Positions 16,285 to 25,573 are shown, counted from the stretch's first letter. The stretch: DNA of 64,000 nucleotides from DATAVB01 sp036267955 (GCA_036267955.1 DATAVB010000046.1:1-64000); one strand, 5' to 3'. Made by a program: numbers and translations. Notes: generated by a model not told the origin, from the sequence alone.

Positions 16285-17523
16285 TCACGTTTTCGGCGCT
16301 GTGACGCTCGGCTCAGTCAGCCGCCCGAGGACCAGGGCGGTCCGCACCACGAAGGCGTCCCGCGGCTCGGTGGGAGACCGGCCGGTGAGGTCCGCGACCC
16401 GCCGCAGCCGGTAGCGGACGGTATTCGGGTGCACGTAGAGATCGCGCGCGGTGGCCTCCAATGCTCCGCCGCGTTCGAGATATCCGGCGACCGTTTCCAG
16501 CAGCGGCCCGGGGGCCTCGACCAACGGCGTGTAGATCTCGGCGACCAGTTCCCGACGGGCGTCCTCGTCGCCGGCCAGCGCGCGTTCGGGCAGCAGTTCG
16601 GCGGCATGCACCGGTCGTGGTGCGCCGGGCCAGCCGGGCGCCGCCCGCAGTCCGGTCAGTGCCGCGGCGGCCGAACGGCTCGCCTGCGCCAGATTCGGCA
16701 CCGTCGGCCCGATCACCACCGGGCCGTCGCCGAACTCCGCCAGCAGCGGGGCGACGACCGTACGGGCCGTGTTGGCGGCGCTGCCGGGGCTGGCGTGATC
16801 ACCTCCGTTGGTGCGGCTGTCACCGGTGCCGCCGGCCGAGCCGAGCACCACCAGCAGCCGGTCGCCGTGCACCCCGGCCAGCGCGGGGGTGCGGGCCGGC
16901 CGGACCGAGCGCTGGATCGCGTCCAGCACGGTCTGCGGATCGCCGGCCGGCGCCGTGCCGACGATGACCAGGACCTCCGAGACGGTCGCCCAGCCCAGGG
17001 CCGCGGCCCGGCTCGGCATGGTGTCGTCCGGCTCGCCGGACAGGAGCGCGTCCACGACCATGGCCTCGAGTCGGGCATCCCAGGCGCCCCGGCTCTCCGC
17101 GACCCCGGCGTACACCTCGGCGGCAGCGAAGGCGACCTCCCGGCTGTAGCGCAGCACGGCCTCCCGCAGCGCCGCCTCCTCGCCCGGCGCGGCGAGGTGC
17201 TCCACGCCGTACTCGACCACCTCCACGGTGATCCGGACCAGCTCGACGGTCTGCTGCAGCGAGACGGCCCGGGCGAGCTCCGGCGGGGCGGTGCCGAATA
17301 CGTCGCCGATCGGGGACGGCTTGGTGCCGGTGTGCCGCAGCCAGTTCACGAAGGACGCGATGCCGGCCTGGGCAACGACCGTGATCCAGGACCGCTGGTC
17401 CGGCGGCATGGCCCGGAACCAGGCCAGCTGCTCGTCCATCAGGGCCACGCTCTGCGTGGCCAGCGAGCCGGACGCGCGTTCGATGCGTTGCAGGGTGGCG
17501 GCCAGCGGAGAATTCGTCGTCAC
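16285..17523 (-). CDS. fasR: FasR-type activator of fatty-acid synthesis (PucR/CdaR family)
   Basis: A 412-residue transcription regulator. The C-terminal 60 residues form a PucR-type helix-turn-helix (ARDLYVHPNTVRYRLRRV), preceded by a GGDEF-like middle domain of the CdaR/PucR class and an N-terminal ligand domain. In Streptomyces the equivalent gene directly upstream of fabDHPF encodes FasR, which activates that operon; the identical order here supports the same role. I start it at the GTG at 17523 because longer frames overlap the divergent PHP gene. A weak -10 (CAGTCT) seven bases before that GTG suggests a leaderless transcript. Confidence 0.85.
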   Translation of the reverse strand: MTTNSPLAATLQRIERASGSLATQSVALMDEQLAWFRAMPPDQRSWITVVAQAGIASFVNWLRHTGTKPSPIGDVFGTAPPELARAVSLQQTVELVRITVEVVEYGVEHLAAPGEEAALREAVLRYSREVAFAAAEVYAGVAESRGAWDARLEAMVVDALLSGEPDDTMPSRAAALGWATVSEVLVIVGTAPAGDPQTVLDAIQRSVRPARTPALAGVHGDRLLVVLGSAGGTGDSRTNGGDHASPGSAANTARTVVAPLLAEFGDGPVVIGPTVPNLAQASRSAAAALTGLRAAPGWPGAPRPVHAAELLPERALAGDEDARRELVAEIYTPLVEAPGPLLETVAGYLERGGALEATARDLYVHPNTVRYRLRRVADLTGRSPTEPRDAFVVRTALVLGRLTEPSVTAPKT

Positions 17524-17599
17524 GCCTGCGAGACTGCCACGACTGCGCCGCGGGCGGTGATTCACATCCGCGGGCGCCGTCGGTGGGAGAGTGGTCGCC

Positions 17600-18625
17600 A
17601 TGCCGACTCAACGGGACTCAATCGCCGATCTGCGCCGGATCGCGTTCCTGCTGGAACGGGCCCAGGAGGAGACCTACCGGGTGCGCGCGTTCCGCAGGGC
17701 CGCCGCCGCCCTGGACCAGATCGACGCCGGACAGGTTGCCGCCCGCGCCGCCGCTGGCACGCTCACCGAGCTGACCGGGGTCGGTGAGGTCACCGCCCGG
17801 TGCGTGGCCGAGTCGCTGGACGGCGAGACGCCGGTCTACCTGCGGCGGCTCGAGGCCACCGCCGGTACGCCGGTCGCCGAGGGCGGAGCCGCACTGCGCA
17901 CCGCCCTGCGCGGCGACGTGCACACCCACACCGAATGGTCCGACGGCGGTTCGCCGATCGAGGAGATGGCGCGGACGGCCCGCGATCTCGGCCACGACTA
18001 CATCGCCGTCACCGACCACTCTCCACGGTTGACTGTCGCAAGTGGACTGTCGCCGGAGCGGCTGCGCGAGCAGTTGACCCAGGTGCGGCGAATTTCCGAT
18101 GAAATGGCGCCGTTCCGGCTGCTCACCGGAATCGAGGTGGATATCAATGCGGACGGGACACTCGATCAGGAGGACGAGCTGCTCGGCGAGCTGGACATCG
18201 TCGTGGCGAGTGTCCACAGTAAATTGAAAATGGACAGCAATGCGATGACCGAGCGCATGGTGGCGGCGATCGCGAATCCGCGGGTCTCGGTGCTCGGTCA
18301 TTGCACCGGCCGGATGGTTCGCGGGAAAAGGCACCGGCCGCCGTCGGAATTCGACGCCGAGATCATATTCGCGGCCTGTGCCAGATTCGACGTGGCGGTC
18401 GAGATCAACAGCCGCCCCGAACGCCTTGACCCGCCCAAGCGGTTGCTCCGGCTGGCTGTCGAGGCCGGGTGCCGGTTCACCATCGACTCGGACGCGCACG
18501 CGCCGGGCCAGCTGGACTGGCAGCCGTACGGCTGTGAGCGGGCGGCCGCCTGCGGTGTGGCGGCGGATTCGGTCGTCAACACCTGGCCGGCGGACCGGCT
18601 GTTGGACTGGGCGAAAGGGTCCTGA
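17600..18625 (+). CDS. HhH-PHP domain protein (PolX-like without polymerase domain)
   Basis: A 341-residue protein with an N-terminal helix-hairpin-helix segment of about 75 residues, resembling the 8-kDa region of family X DNA polymerases (RAFRRAAAALDQ, LTGVGEVTA), then a PHP metal-dependent phosphoesterase domain. PHP metal ligands are seen in GDVHTHTEWSDG, VTDHS, GIEVDI, ASVHS, LGHC and IDSDAH. The nucleotidyl-transferase palm present in bacterial PolX is missing, so this is not a polymerase but likely a nuclease or phosphatase. The ATG at 17600 is about ten bases after GGGAGA. Divergent from fasR, with a 76-base shared control region. Alternative: histidinol-phosphatase-like PHP enzyme. 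Confidence 0.8.
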   Translation: MPTQRDSIADLRRIAFLLERAQEETYRVRAFRRAAAALDQIDAGQVAARAAAGTLTELTGVGEVTARCVAESLDGETPVYLRRLEATAGTPVAEGGAALRTALRGDVHTHTEWSDGGSPIEEMARTARDLGHDYIAVTDHSPRLTVASGLSPERLREQLTQVRRISDEMAPFRLLTGIEVDINADGTLDQEDELLGELDIVVASVHSKLKMDSNAMTERMVAAIANPRVSVLGHCTGRMVRGKRHRPPSEFDAEIIFAACARFDVAVEINSRPERLDPPKRLLRLAVEAGCRFTIDSDAHAPGQLDWQPYGCERAAACGVAADSVVNTWPADRLLDWAKGS

Positions 18626-18692
18626 AACGGCTCGACACGCCCGGCCCATGGGCGGCCGACCCCGCCCTGGTGATGGTCACAGGGATCGCCGG

Positions 18693-18698
18693 TATCGT
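18693..18698 (+). promoter_or_regulatory. -10 box of leaderless glgP promoter
   Basis: TATCGT, eight bases before the GTG of glgP, with no ribosome site between. Fits the repeated pattern of leaderless starts in this window. Confidence 0.5.
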
Positions 18699-18706
18699 CT
18701 GCCGAC

Positions 18707-21256
18707 GTGAGAGCGCTACGTCGATTTACAGTCCGGGCCACCCTGCCGCCGGAGCTCGCCGTCCTGGACGAGCTCGTGCTCAATCTGCGCTGGTCGTGGC
18801 ATTCCGAATCCCTTGATCTCCTGGAGTCTGTTGATCCGCAGCTGTGGCGGGAATGCCGCGGCGACCCGGTGCGACTGCTCGGCGAAGTTTCCGCCGACCG
18901 GCTCGCCGAACTTGCCCAAGACCGTGATTTCCTGGCTCGCCTGGGCCGGGTAGCGGACGCACTGCACACCTATCTGGCCGAAGACCGCTGGTACCAGCAG
19001 CAAACAGGTCTGCCGCGTTCGATCGCGTACTTCTCCCCGGAATTCGGCATCACCGAGGTGCTGCCGCAGTATTCCGGCGGTCTCGGCATTCTGGCCGGCG
19101 ACCACCTGAAGGCCGCCTCCGACCTCGGCGTCCCGATCATCGGCGTCGGGTTGCTCTACCACGAGGGCTATTTCGCCCAGTCCCTTTCGCCCGACGGTTG
19201 GCAGCTCGAGCAGTACCCGTCGGTGGATCCGCACGGTCTGCCGCTCGCGTTGGTGCGGGAGGCGGACGGGTCCCCGGTCAAGATCCGGGTTGATCTCCTG
19301 GACGGCCGATCGGTCACCGCGCAGATCTGGAAGGCCCAGGCCGGCCGGGTTCCGCTGCTGATGCTCGATTCGGATATCGAGGAGAACGAGGCGTCAGAGC
19401 GGCAGATCACTGACAAGCTCTACGGCGGAAATGTCGACCACCGGCTGCAGCAGGAACTGCTGCTCGGGGTCGGCGGTGTCCGTGCGGTACGGGCGTTCTG
19501 CCGAATCACCGGCACGCCCGAGCCGGAGGTGTTCCACACCAACGAGGGGCACGCCGGATTCCTTGGGGTGGAGCGGATCCGTGAGCTGACGGCGGATGGC
19601 GCGATGACGTTCGACGAGGCGCTGCAGGCGGTGCGCGCCGGCACCGTCTTCACCACCCACACACCCGTGCCCGCCGGTATCGACCGCTTTACCCGGGAAC
19701 TGATCTCGGCCTATTTCGGGAAGTCGTACGATTCCGAGGCGCTGCCGACCGACCGGGTCGTGCAACTGGGCGCGGAGGACGACCCGGCCCTGTTCAACAT
19801 GGCGTACATGGGTCTGCGGCTCGCCCAGCGGGCCAACGGGGTCAGCAAGCTGCACGGTGCGGTGAGCCGGGAGATGTTCGGCAACCTGTGGCCGGGATTC
19901 GATTCCGCCGAGGTGCCGATCGGCTCGATCACCAACGGCGTGCACGCGCCGACCTGGATGGGCCGGGAAATGCTCGACCTCGTCGCCGGCAGCTCCGACC
20001 CGGACGGTCTGTGGGCCGGCGGTGACTGGAATGGCGTCGAGAGCCTGCCGGCCGACAGTCTGTGGTCGGTACGCCGCGCGATGCGCGAGCGGCTCGTCGT
20101 CGAGGTGCGCCGGCGGCTGCGGGAGTCCTCGCGGCAGCGCGGCATGACCGAGGCGGAGCTGGCCTGGATCGACCACGCCTTCGATCCGGACGTGCTCACG
20201 ATCGGGTTCGCCCGGCGGGTGCCGACGTACAAGCGGCTCACCCTGATGTTGCGCGATCCCGAGCGGCTGCGCGCCCTGCTGCTGCATTCCGAACGTCCGG
20301 TGCAGCTGATAATCGCCGGGAAGTCGCATCCGCACGACGACACCGGAAAAGCCCTCATCCAGCAGATGGTCCGATTCGCCGACGACCCGGCGGTGCGCGG
20401 CCGCATCGTGTTCCTGCCGAACTACGACATCGGCATGGCGCGGTATCTCTACTGGGGCTGCGATGTCTGGCTGAACAACCCGCTGCGTCCGCTCGAGGCC
20501 TGTGGCACGTCCGGGATGAAGGCCGCGCTGAACGGCGGCCTGAACCTGTCGATCCGCGACGGCTGGTGGGATGAGATGTTCGACGGGGCCAACGGTTGGG
20601 CAATCCCCACCGCCGACGGCGTCGATGATCCCGACCGGCGTGACGATCTGGAGTCTGCGGCCCTCTACGAGCTGGTCGAGTCGCAGGTTGCGCCGCGGTT
20701 CTACGACCACAACGCGGCGGGCGTTCCGGAGCGCTGGGTCGAGATGGTGCGGCACACGCTGCAGTCGCTCGGGCCGCAGGTCCAGGCGACCCGGATGGTG
20801 CGGGAGTATGTGCAGAACCTGTACGCCCCGGCGGCGGTCACCTCCGATCGCCTGGCCGCCGACGATTACGCCGAAGCGAAGGAGCTGTCGGCCTGGCGGA
20901 TCCGGGTGCTCGGCGAATGGGACGCGGTACGGGTGCAGCACGTGGAGTCCAGTGGTGTCGGTGACATGCCGGGGCTCGGTTCCAACCTGCACCTGCGGGC
21001 CGAGGTTGTCCTGGGTGGACTGTCACCGGAGGACGTCGATGTGCAGGCCGTGTACGGCCGGGTCGACGACGCCGGCGGGTTGCACGATGTGGGCACGTCG
21101 TCCATGACCTACGGCGGCGACGGGGACGGGCTCTACCACTTCGCCGGCGACGTGCCGCTGCGCCGGACCGGCGCATTCGGTTACACGGTAAGGGTTCTGC
21201 CCAAGTACGAGCTGCTGGTCTCGCCGGCGGACCTCGGAGTGGTCACGGTCGCCTGA
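18707..21256 (+). CDS. glgP: Alpha-glucan phosphorylase
   Basis: An 849-residue cytoplasmic PLP enzyme that splits alpha-1,4-glucans with phosphate to give glucose 1-phosphate. It belongs to the short bacterial GlgP class (FSPEFGITEVLPQYSGGLGILAGDHLKAASDLG near the N-terminus; FHTNEGHAGF; THTPVPAG). The PLP-binding lysine is K605 in CGTSGMKAALNG. In some actinobacteria a closely similar enzyme acts on maltose 1-phosphate glucans, and this one carries the DUF3417-type N-terminus. The gene is probably leaderless and ends in hairpin copy C. glgX lies just beyond in the opposite direction, so phosphorolysis and debranching genes are neighbours but separately transcribed. Confidence 0.93.
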   Translation: MRALRRFTVRATLPPELAVLDELVLNLRWSWHSESLDLLESVDPQLWRECRGDPVRLLGEVSADRLAELAQDRDFLARLGRVADALHTYLAEDRWYQQQTGLPRSIAYFSPEFGITEVLPQYSGGLGILAGDHLKAASDLGVPIIGVGLLYHEGYFAQSLSPDGWQLEQYPSVDPHGLPLALVREADGSPVKIRVDLLDGRSVTAQIWKAQAGRVPLLMLDSDIEENEASERQITDKLYGGNVDHRLQQELLLGVGGVRAVRAFCRITGTPEPEVFHTNEGHAGFLGVERIRELTADGAMTFDEALQAVRAGTVFTTHTPVPAGIDRFTRELISAYFGKSYDSEALPTDRVVQLGAEDDPALFNMAYMGLRLAQRANGVSKLHGAVSREMFGNLWPGFDSAEVPIGSITNGVHAPTWMGREMLDLVAGSSDPDGLWAGGDWNGVESLPADSLWSVRRAMRERLVVEVRRRLRESSRQRGMTEAELAWIDHAFDPDVLTIGFARRVPTYKRLTLMLRDPERLRALLLHSERPVQLIIAGKSHPHDDTGKALIQQMVRFADDPAVRGRIVFLPNYDIGMARYLYWGCDVWLNNPLRPLEACGTSGMKAALNGGLNLSIRDGWWDEMFDGANGWAIPTADGVDDPDRRDDLESAALYELVESQVAPRFYDHNAAGVPERWVEMVRHTLQSLGPQVQATRMVREYVQNLYAPAAVTSDRLAADDYAEAKELSAWRIRVLGEWDAVRVQHVESSGVGDMPGLGSNLHLRAEVVLGGLSPEDVDVQAVYGRVDDAGGLHDVGTSSMTYGGDGDGLYHFAGDVPLRRTGAFGYTVRVLPKYELLVSPADLGVVTVA

Positions 21257-21280
21257 CGCATTCCTCGCACCACCCCTCTC

Positions 21281-21342
21281 GACCATGATCATGAGGCAAT
21301 AAAGCCGCGAATCGCCGCCGAAATTGCCTCATGATCATGGTC
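21281..21342. terminator. GATCATG hairpin, copy C
   Basis: A perfect 20-bp inverted repeat: 21281-21300 against 21323-21342, with a 22-base loop. The arms contain CATGATCATG. It lies between the convergent glgP and SDR genes and overlaps neither, so a bidirectional terminator is likely. The core matches copies A and B; the loop does not. Confidence 0.85.
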
Positions 21343-21361
21343 TGTTGGGTTTGTGCTGCCT

Positions 21362-22081
21362 TCAGGCGACCGGGTCCAGGGGCGCCCAGTCCAGCACCCG
21401 GCCCGCCTTCTCGATGCTCAGCAACCGCCCGCTGGCATTTCCGGAAATGGTGAACGGCTCGAAGCCGTGGCCGCGATAGCCCAGGCCGCGCAGAATGGCG
21501 CGGGCGGTGTCCCGACCCGAGGTCCCGATCGACGCCTTTCCGGGATCCGCGGGCGGCCACTGATCGTCCGGCACGGGATGGCACAGCCGCAGGGCCACGA
21601 CGCTCATTCCGTATTCGGCGGCCGCGCTGAGGCAGACCTGCTCGCCGCAGCGCTTGGCCAGTCCGTAGAAATCGGTGCAGTCCGGCGGCACCGTCTCGTC
21701 GGGATAGGGATTGTCGGCGTCCCGGGGCTCCTGGTAGACCGACATGCTGCTGGTGAACACCGCATGGTCGATGCCCGCCTCGTGCGCGGCCCGCAATGCG
21801 AGATGCAAACCCTTGACCGCGACGTCGAAATGCGCGGCGACAGTTCGCGGCGTACCCCACTCTCCGATCGGCCCCATCGCCATGTACACCAGGGCTTCCT
21901 GGTCAACCATCGCCGCGGACAGGGCATCGAAGTCCGCGATATCGCCGCCGGTGTATTCCACGCCGGCTACGTCCGAACGGGGCGGCTTGAGGTCGAACAC
22001 CCGCAGTTCGTGTTCCGCGGCGAGAGTCGGCAGCACCATGCTGCCGACGTGCCCGGAGCCACCGATCACCAGGAGTCGCAT
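21362..22081 (-). CDS. NAD-dependent epimerase/dehydratase (extended SDR)
   Basis: A 239-residue extended short-chain dehydrogenase. It has GGSGHVG at residues 7-13 for NAD binding, the serine-bearing TSSMSVY, and the YxxxK catalytic pair in YGLAKR. Its ATG shares one base with the glgX TGA (TGATG), so it is co-translated with glgX. A longer frame to 22222 runs into glgX in another register and is rejected. Length is short for sugar epimerases, which usually exceed 300 residues, so the substrate may be a simple sugar or a sugar acid. As the last gene of the enolase-glgX-SDR operon it may act on carbohydrate released by that pathway; this is inference. Confidence 0.85.
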   Translation of the reverse strand: MRLLVIGGSGHVGSMVLPTLAAEHELRVFDLKPPRSDVAGVEYTGGDIADFDALSAAMVDQEALVYMAMGPIGEWGTPRTVAAHFDVAVKGLHLALRAAHEAGIDHAVFTSSMSVYQEPRDADNPYPDETVPPDCTDFYGLAKRCGEQVCLSAAAEYGMSVVALRLCHPVPDDQWPPADPGKASIGTSGRDTARAILRGLGYRGHGFEPFTISGNASGRLLSIEKAGRVLDWAPLDPVA

Positions 22082-24174
22082 CAGTCGTCCCCATCCGTCG
22101 CGCGCAGCAGCAGCAGGCTGTGCGCCCGCATCGCCACCGCGGTTGCCGCCTTGTAGGTGGTTGGCGCCGCCAGCCCGGAATCCGCCGCGGTGTCGAACAC
22201 GACCTCGTAGGAGGTCGACCATTCGGCGCCGGGCAGGGTGAATTCGGTGTCGTCACCGCCGGCGTGCAGGACGAGCAGGTAACTGTCGTCGGTGACCCGC
22301 TCGCCCCGGGGTCCGCGCTGCCGCAGGCCGAGCCCGTCCAGGTACATGGCGAGCGTGACCGTGCCGGGGGAGTGCCAGTCGTCGGCCGTCATCTCGGCCC
22401 CGTCGGATCGGAACCAGGCCAGATCCTTGCGGGCGTCGCCGGTCGGCGCCGGCCTGCCGTCGAAGAAATCGCGCTGCCGCAGCACCGGCGATTTCCGGCG
22501 CAGCCGCACCAATTCGCCGACGAATTCCCGCATGCCGGTGGCGTCGTCCGACAATTCCCAATCCACCCAGGAGGTGGCGTCGTCCTGGCAGTACGCGTTG
22601 TTGTTTCCGCCCTGGCTGCGCAGTAGTTCGTCGCCGGCGACGAGCATCGGCACGCCGGTGGAGAGCAGGGTGGTGGCCAGCAGGTTGCGCACCTGGCGCA
22701 GCCGCAGCGCATTGATGGCCGCGTCGTCCGTCGGCCCCTCGGCGCCGCAGTTCCACGAACGGTTGTCGTCCGTGCCGTCGCGATTCGCCTCGCCGTTCGC
22801 CTCATTGTGCTTCGCGTTGTAACTGACCAGGTCGAAGGCGGTGAATCCGTCGTGGCTGGTGACGAAATTGACCGAGGCGAACGGTTGCCGCGCCTCGCGG
22901 GCGTAGAGATCGGAGGATCCGGTCAACCGGTAGCCGAGGTCCTGCACGCCGCCGGACCGGCCGCGCCAGAAATCCCGTACGGTGTCGCGGAACTTGCCGT
23001 TCCATTCCGCCCACGGCGGCGGGAAGCCGCCCACCTGGTATCCGCCCGGCCCGAGATCCCAGGGCTCGGCGATGAGTTTCGCCGCCGAGATCACCGGGTC
23101 CGAATGCACCGCGTCGAAGAAGGGGGAGAGCCGGTCCACTTCGGACTCGCTCCGGGCCAGCGCCGGCGCGAGGTCGAAGCGGAATCCGTCCACGCCCAGC
23201 TCGGTCACCCAGTAGCGCAGCGAATCCAGGATCAGCCCCAGCACGTACGGCTCGCGGGCATCGGGCGTGTTGCCGCAGCCCGAGTAGTCGATGTAGCGGG
23301 ACCGGTCGTCCCCGGCCAGGCGGTAGTAGCCGGCATTGTCGATGCCGCGGAACGACAGTGTCGGGCCGTCGGAGCCCAACTCGGCGGTGTGGTTGTAGAC
23401 GACGTCGAGCACGACTTCCAGGCCGGCGGCGTGCAATGCGGCCACCATCTCCCGGAATTCGGTTACCTGCTCACCCCGGGTGCCGGATGCGGAATAACCG
23501 CCGTGCGGCGCCAGGAAACCGATCGAGTTGTAACCCCAGTAATTAGTCAGGCCACGCTGAGAAATAGGCGGCTCGGTGCAGAAATGATGCACCGGCAACA
23601 ATTCGACGGTGGTGACGCCGAGGCCGGTGAGATGGTCGATCACGGCCGGATGGGCCAGCCCGGCGTACGTGCCGCGGAGGTTCTTCGGAACGGCCGGGTG
23701 CGACCGGGTGAAGCCGCGTACGTGCAGTTCGTAGAGCACGGTCTCATCCCACGGCACCAGCGGTTTCGGCCCGGCCGGCGGCTGCGCCGCGGCGACGACG
23801 ACCGACCGCGGCACGTAGCCGGCCGAATCGGCGCCGACGGTGAAAATGTCCGGCTGCGGACTGAATTCGCCGTCGATTGCTTTCGCGTACGGGTCGAGCA
23901 GGAGCTTCGCCGGATCGTGCCGCAATCCGTTCGCCGGGTCGTATCCGCCGTGCACCCGGAATCCATACCGTTGCCGCGGCGCGACTCCGGGGAGAAAGCC
24001 GTGCCAGACGTGATGTGTCTTCTCCGGCAGCGGAATCCGGGTCTCGGCGCCCGACTCGTCGAATAGGCAGAGATCGACGGAGTCGGCGGTGCTGCTCCAG
24101 AGTGCGAAGTTGGTGCCGTCCCCGTCCGGGGTGGCACCCAGCGGCGTGCCGCGGCCGGGCCAGGGTGTCGTCAT
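22081..24174 (-). CDS. glgX: Glycogen debranching enzyme
   Basis: A 697-residue GH13 isoamylase-type enzyme that hydrolyses alpha-1,6 branches of glycogen. The N-terminal CBM48 domain starts at GRGTPLGATPDGDGTNFALW. GH13 conserved regions are visible: DVVYNHT, GFRFDLAPAL with the catalytic aspartate, the glutamate in LIAEPWDLG, and FVTSHDG. The ATG at 24174 overlaps the enolase-like gene stop by four bases (ATGA), and the TGA shares a base with the SDR start. Longer frame to 24348 is rejected because it lies in the preceding gene. Slightly short of E. coli-type GlgX/TreX lengths at the C-terminus but complete in all catalytic regions. Confidence 0.93.
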   Translation of the reverse strand: MTTPWPGRGTPLGATPDGDGTNFALWSSTADSVDLCLFDESGAETRIPLPEKTHHVWHGFLPGVAPRQRYGFRVHGGYDPANGLRHDPAKLLLDPYAKAIDGEFSPQPDIFTVGADSAGYVPRSVVVAAAQPPAGPKPLVPWDETVLYELHVRGFTRSHPAVPKNLRGTYAGLAHPAVIDHLTGLGVTTVELLPVHHFCTEPPISQRGLTNYWGYNSIGFLAPHGGYSASGTRGEQVTEFREMVAALHAAGLEVVLDVVYNHTAELGSDGPTLSFRGIDNAGYYRLAGDDRSRYIDYSGCGNTPDAREPYVLGLILDSLRYWVTELGVDGFRFDLAPALARSESEVDRLSPFFDAVHSDPVISAAKLIAEPWDLGPGGYQVGGFPPPWAEWNGKFRDTVRDFWRGRSGGVQDLGYRLTGSSDLYAREARQPFASVNFVTSHDGFTAFDLVSYNAKHNEANGEANRDGTDDNRSWNCGAEGPTDDAAINALRLRQVRNLLATTLLSTGVPMLVAGDELLRSQGGNNNAYCQDDATSWVDWELSDDATGMREFVGELVRLRRKSPVLRQRDFFDGRPAPTGDARKDLAWFRSDGAEMTADDWHSPGTVTLAMYLDGLGLRQRGPRGERVTDDSYLLVLHAGGDDTEFTLPGAEWSTSYEVVFDTAADSGLAAPTTYKAATAVAMRAHSLLLLRATDGDD

Positions 24175-25445
24175 GCGCGGACCGGGTGCACAGCCGCTTT
24201 CGCCCGCAGCGCGGCGAATTCGGCGGTTCCATCGTCGTGCCGGACCGTCAGCCGCGCCCCGCGGTCCTGCGCCGGAACGTTCCCGATCCGGCAGTCCTGC
24301 CACATGTCCTGCACGGTCGCATAGTGGCAGGCCCGCCCGCCGGGCCAACTGATCGTGAGAATGCTCACCGGATAGTCCACTGTGTACGGTGCTTCCATCG
24401 CCAGCCGGGTCAGCGCCGATTCGTCGACCTCCACGCCGAGCCCCGGCCCGTCCGGCACGGTGGCGTATCCGCCGGAAATCTCGATCGGGTCGACGATGAG
24501 ATCGTCGGAGTAGATGTTGAGACAGGTCACCGACGGCCAGACCGCGCCGGGCAGGACGGCACCCAACTGCAGGGTGAGGGCGGTGGTCAGGCCGGGGCCG
24601 ACGATCTGCAGCCAGTACGGCTTGTTGAAGGCGTCGGCGTTGAGGCCGCCGGAGATCGCGTTGGCCACGCCGCCTTCGATCACGTACCCGTCAAATGCCT
24701 CGGCCCGGACCGCGGCGGAGAAGGCGCTCTGCTTGATGTGGTCGGCGATCGGGCGCGAGGTTTTGTCCCGCAGCCGGCGGAATCCCTCCAGGTCGCCGAA
24801 TCGGATCGGGGTCTCGTAGATGCCGACCCGCTCTTCCCGGTCCAGCTCCTGCAGCACGGGCGCCGCGGTGCCGACGTCGCGCAGCATCTCGTTCCAGTCG
24901 ATGTCCAACCGGTAGTGCGGCGGTGTCACGGCGGCGATGGCGGCCACCTGCTCAAAGACGTCGAACCACGGGCGGGCCTTGAACTTGTGGTGCAGATATC
25001 CCGAGCGGACCGCCTCCGCCGCTTCTTCGGCGAGCACCTCCGGAGCCATCTTGGTGTTCCACCAGGCCAACGGCACCCGGTCGCGGACCTGCGGCAATCC
25101 GAAGAGGCGCCGGGCCGGCACCTCCATCGCCCGACCGACCGCGTCGTACAACGCCATCTGCAGACCAGAGCCGAGCTCGTCGTGGCCGAGGAATTCGGCC
25201 GGATTCTGCCCGATGACGGCGGCGATCGCCTCGTCGCTGACATCCGACCAGCTGTAGTGCGGCAGCGTCTCGCCGTATCCGACGATCCCGGACGCATTGG
25301 TGGTCAGCCGGATGACCTCCACCACGCCCCACTGCCCGACCAGAATTTCGTTCCAGGGGCGGGTGCGCTCGGTGAACGGAACCCGTACGTGACAGCGTTC
25401 GACGTCGACGACACGCAGCCCACGGGTCTGCGGAAGGTCACTCAT
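24171..25445 (-). CDS. Enolase-superfamily dehydratase/racemase-like enzyme
   Basis: A 424-residue member of the mandelate racemase / muconate-lactonising group of the enolase superfamily. These enzymes abstract a proton next to a carboxylate, typically in sugar-acid dehydration. A KxK base motif is visible (HHKFKARPW), metal ligands fit LDIDWNE and IYETP, and a DH pair occurs in IADHIKQ. The ATG at 25445 follows a GAGG ribosome site; the upstream extension to 25526 is unlikely. First gene of an operon with glgX and an SDR, both overlapping by one to four bases. An acid-sugar dehydratase in a glycogen operon is unusual; substrate cannot be assigned. Confidence 0.8.
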   Translation of the reverse strand: MSDLPQTRGLRVVDVERCHVRVPFTERTRPWNEILVGQWGVVEVIRLTTNASGIVGYGETLPHYSWSDVSDEAIAAVIGQNPAEFLGHDELGSGLQMALYDAVGRAMEVPARRLFGLPQVRDRVPLAWWNTKMAPEVLAEEAAEAVRSGYLHHKFKARPWFDVFEQVAAIAAVTPPHYRLDIDWNEMLRDVGTAAPVLQELDREERVGIYETPIRFGDLEGFRRLRDKTSRPIADHIKQSAFSAAVRAEAFDGYVIEGGVANAISGGLNADAFNKPYWLQIVGPGLTTALTLQLGAVLPGAVWPSVTCLNIYSDDLIVDPIEISGGYATVPDGPGLGVEVDESALTRLAMEAPYTVDYPVSILTISWPGGRACHYATVQDMWQDCRIGNVPAQDRGARLTVRHDDGTAEFAALRAKAAVHPVRA

Positions 25446-25560
25446 TCTCAACCTCGGATCAGAGTTGTCACAGGGAAACGCGGCGCCGTTGCCACTGCGC
25501 GGCCGGGGTGGCGCGTGGACGGCCAATGTAGCCCGTCGGGACAGCCGGCCGGGTGGGCGA

Positions 25561-25566
25561 TACCGT
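25561..25566 (+). promoter_or_regulatory. -10 box of leaderless lipoprotein promoter
   Basis: TACCGT seven bases before the ATG at 25574; the in-frame GTG at 25565 overlaps this box, which argues for the ATG as the start. Confidence 0.5.
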
Positions 25567-25573
25567 GAAAAGC

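Noticed and set aside
15889..17787. 632-codon open frame antisense to fabD and fasR
   Set aside because: Spans two real genes and the fasR-fabD gap on the opposite strand; no recognisable motif.
23877..25568. 563-codon open frame antisense to the enolase-like gene and glgX
   Set aside because: Crosses two recognised minus-strand genes; composition of a shadow frame.
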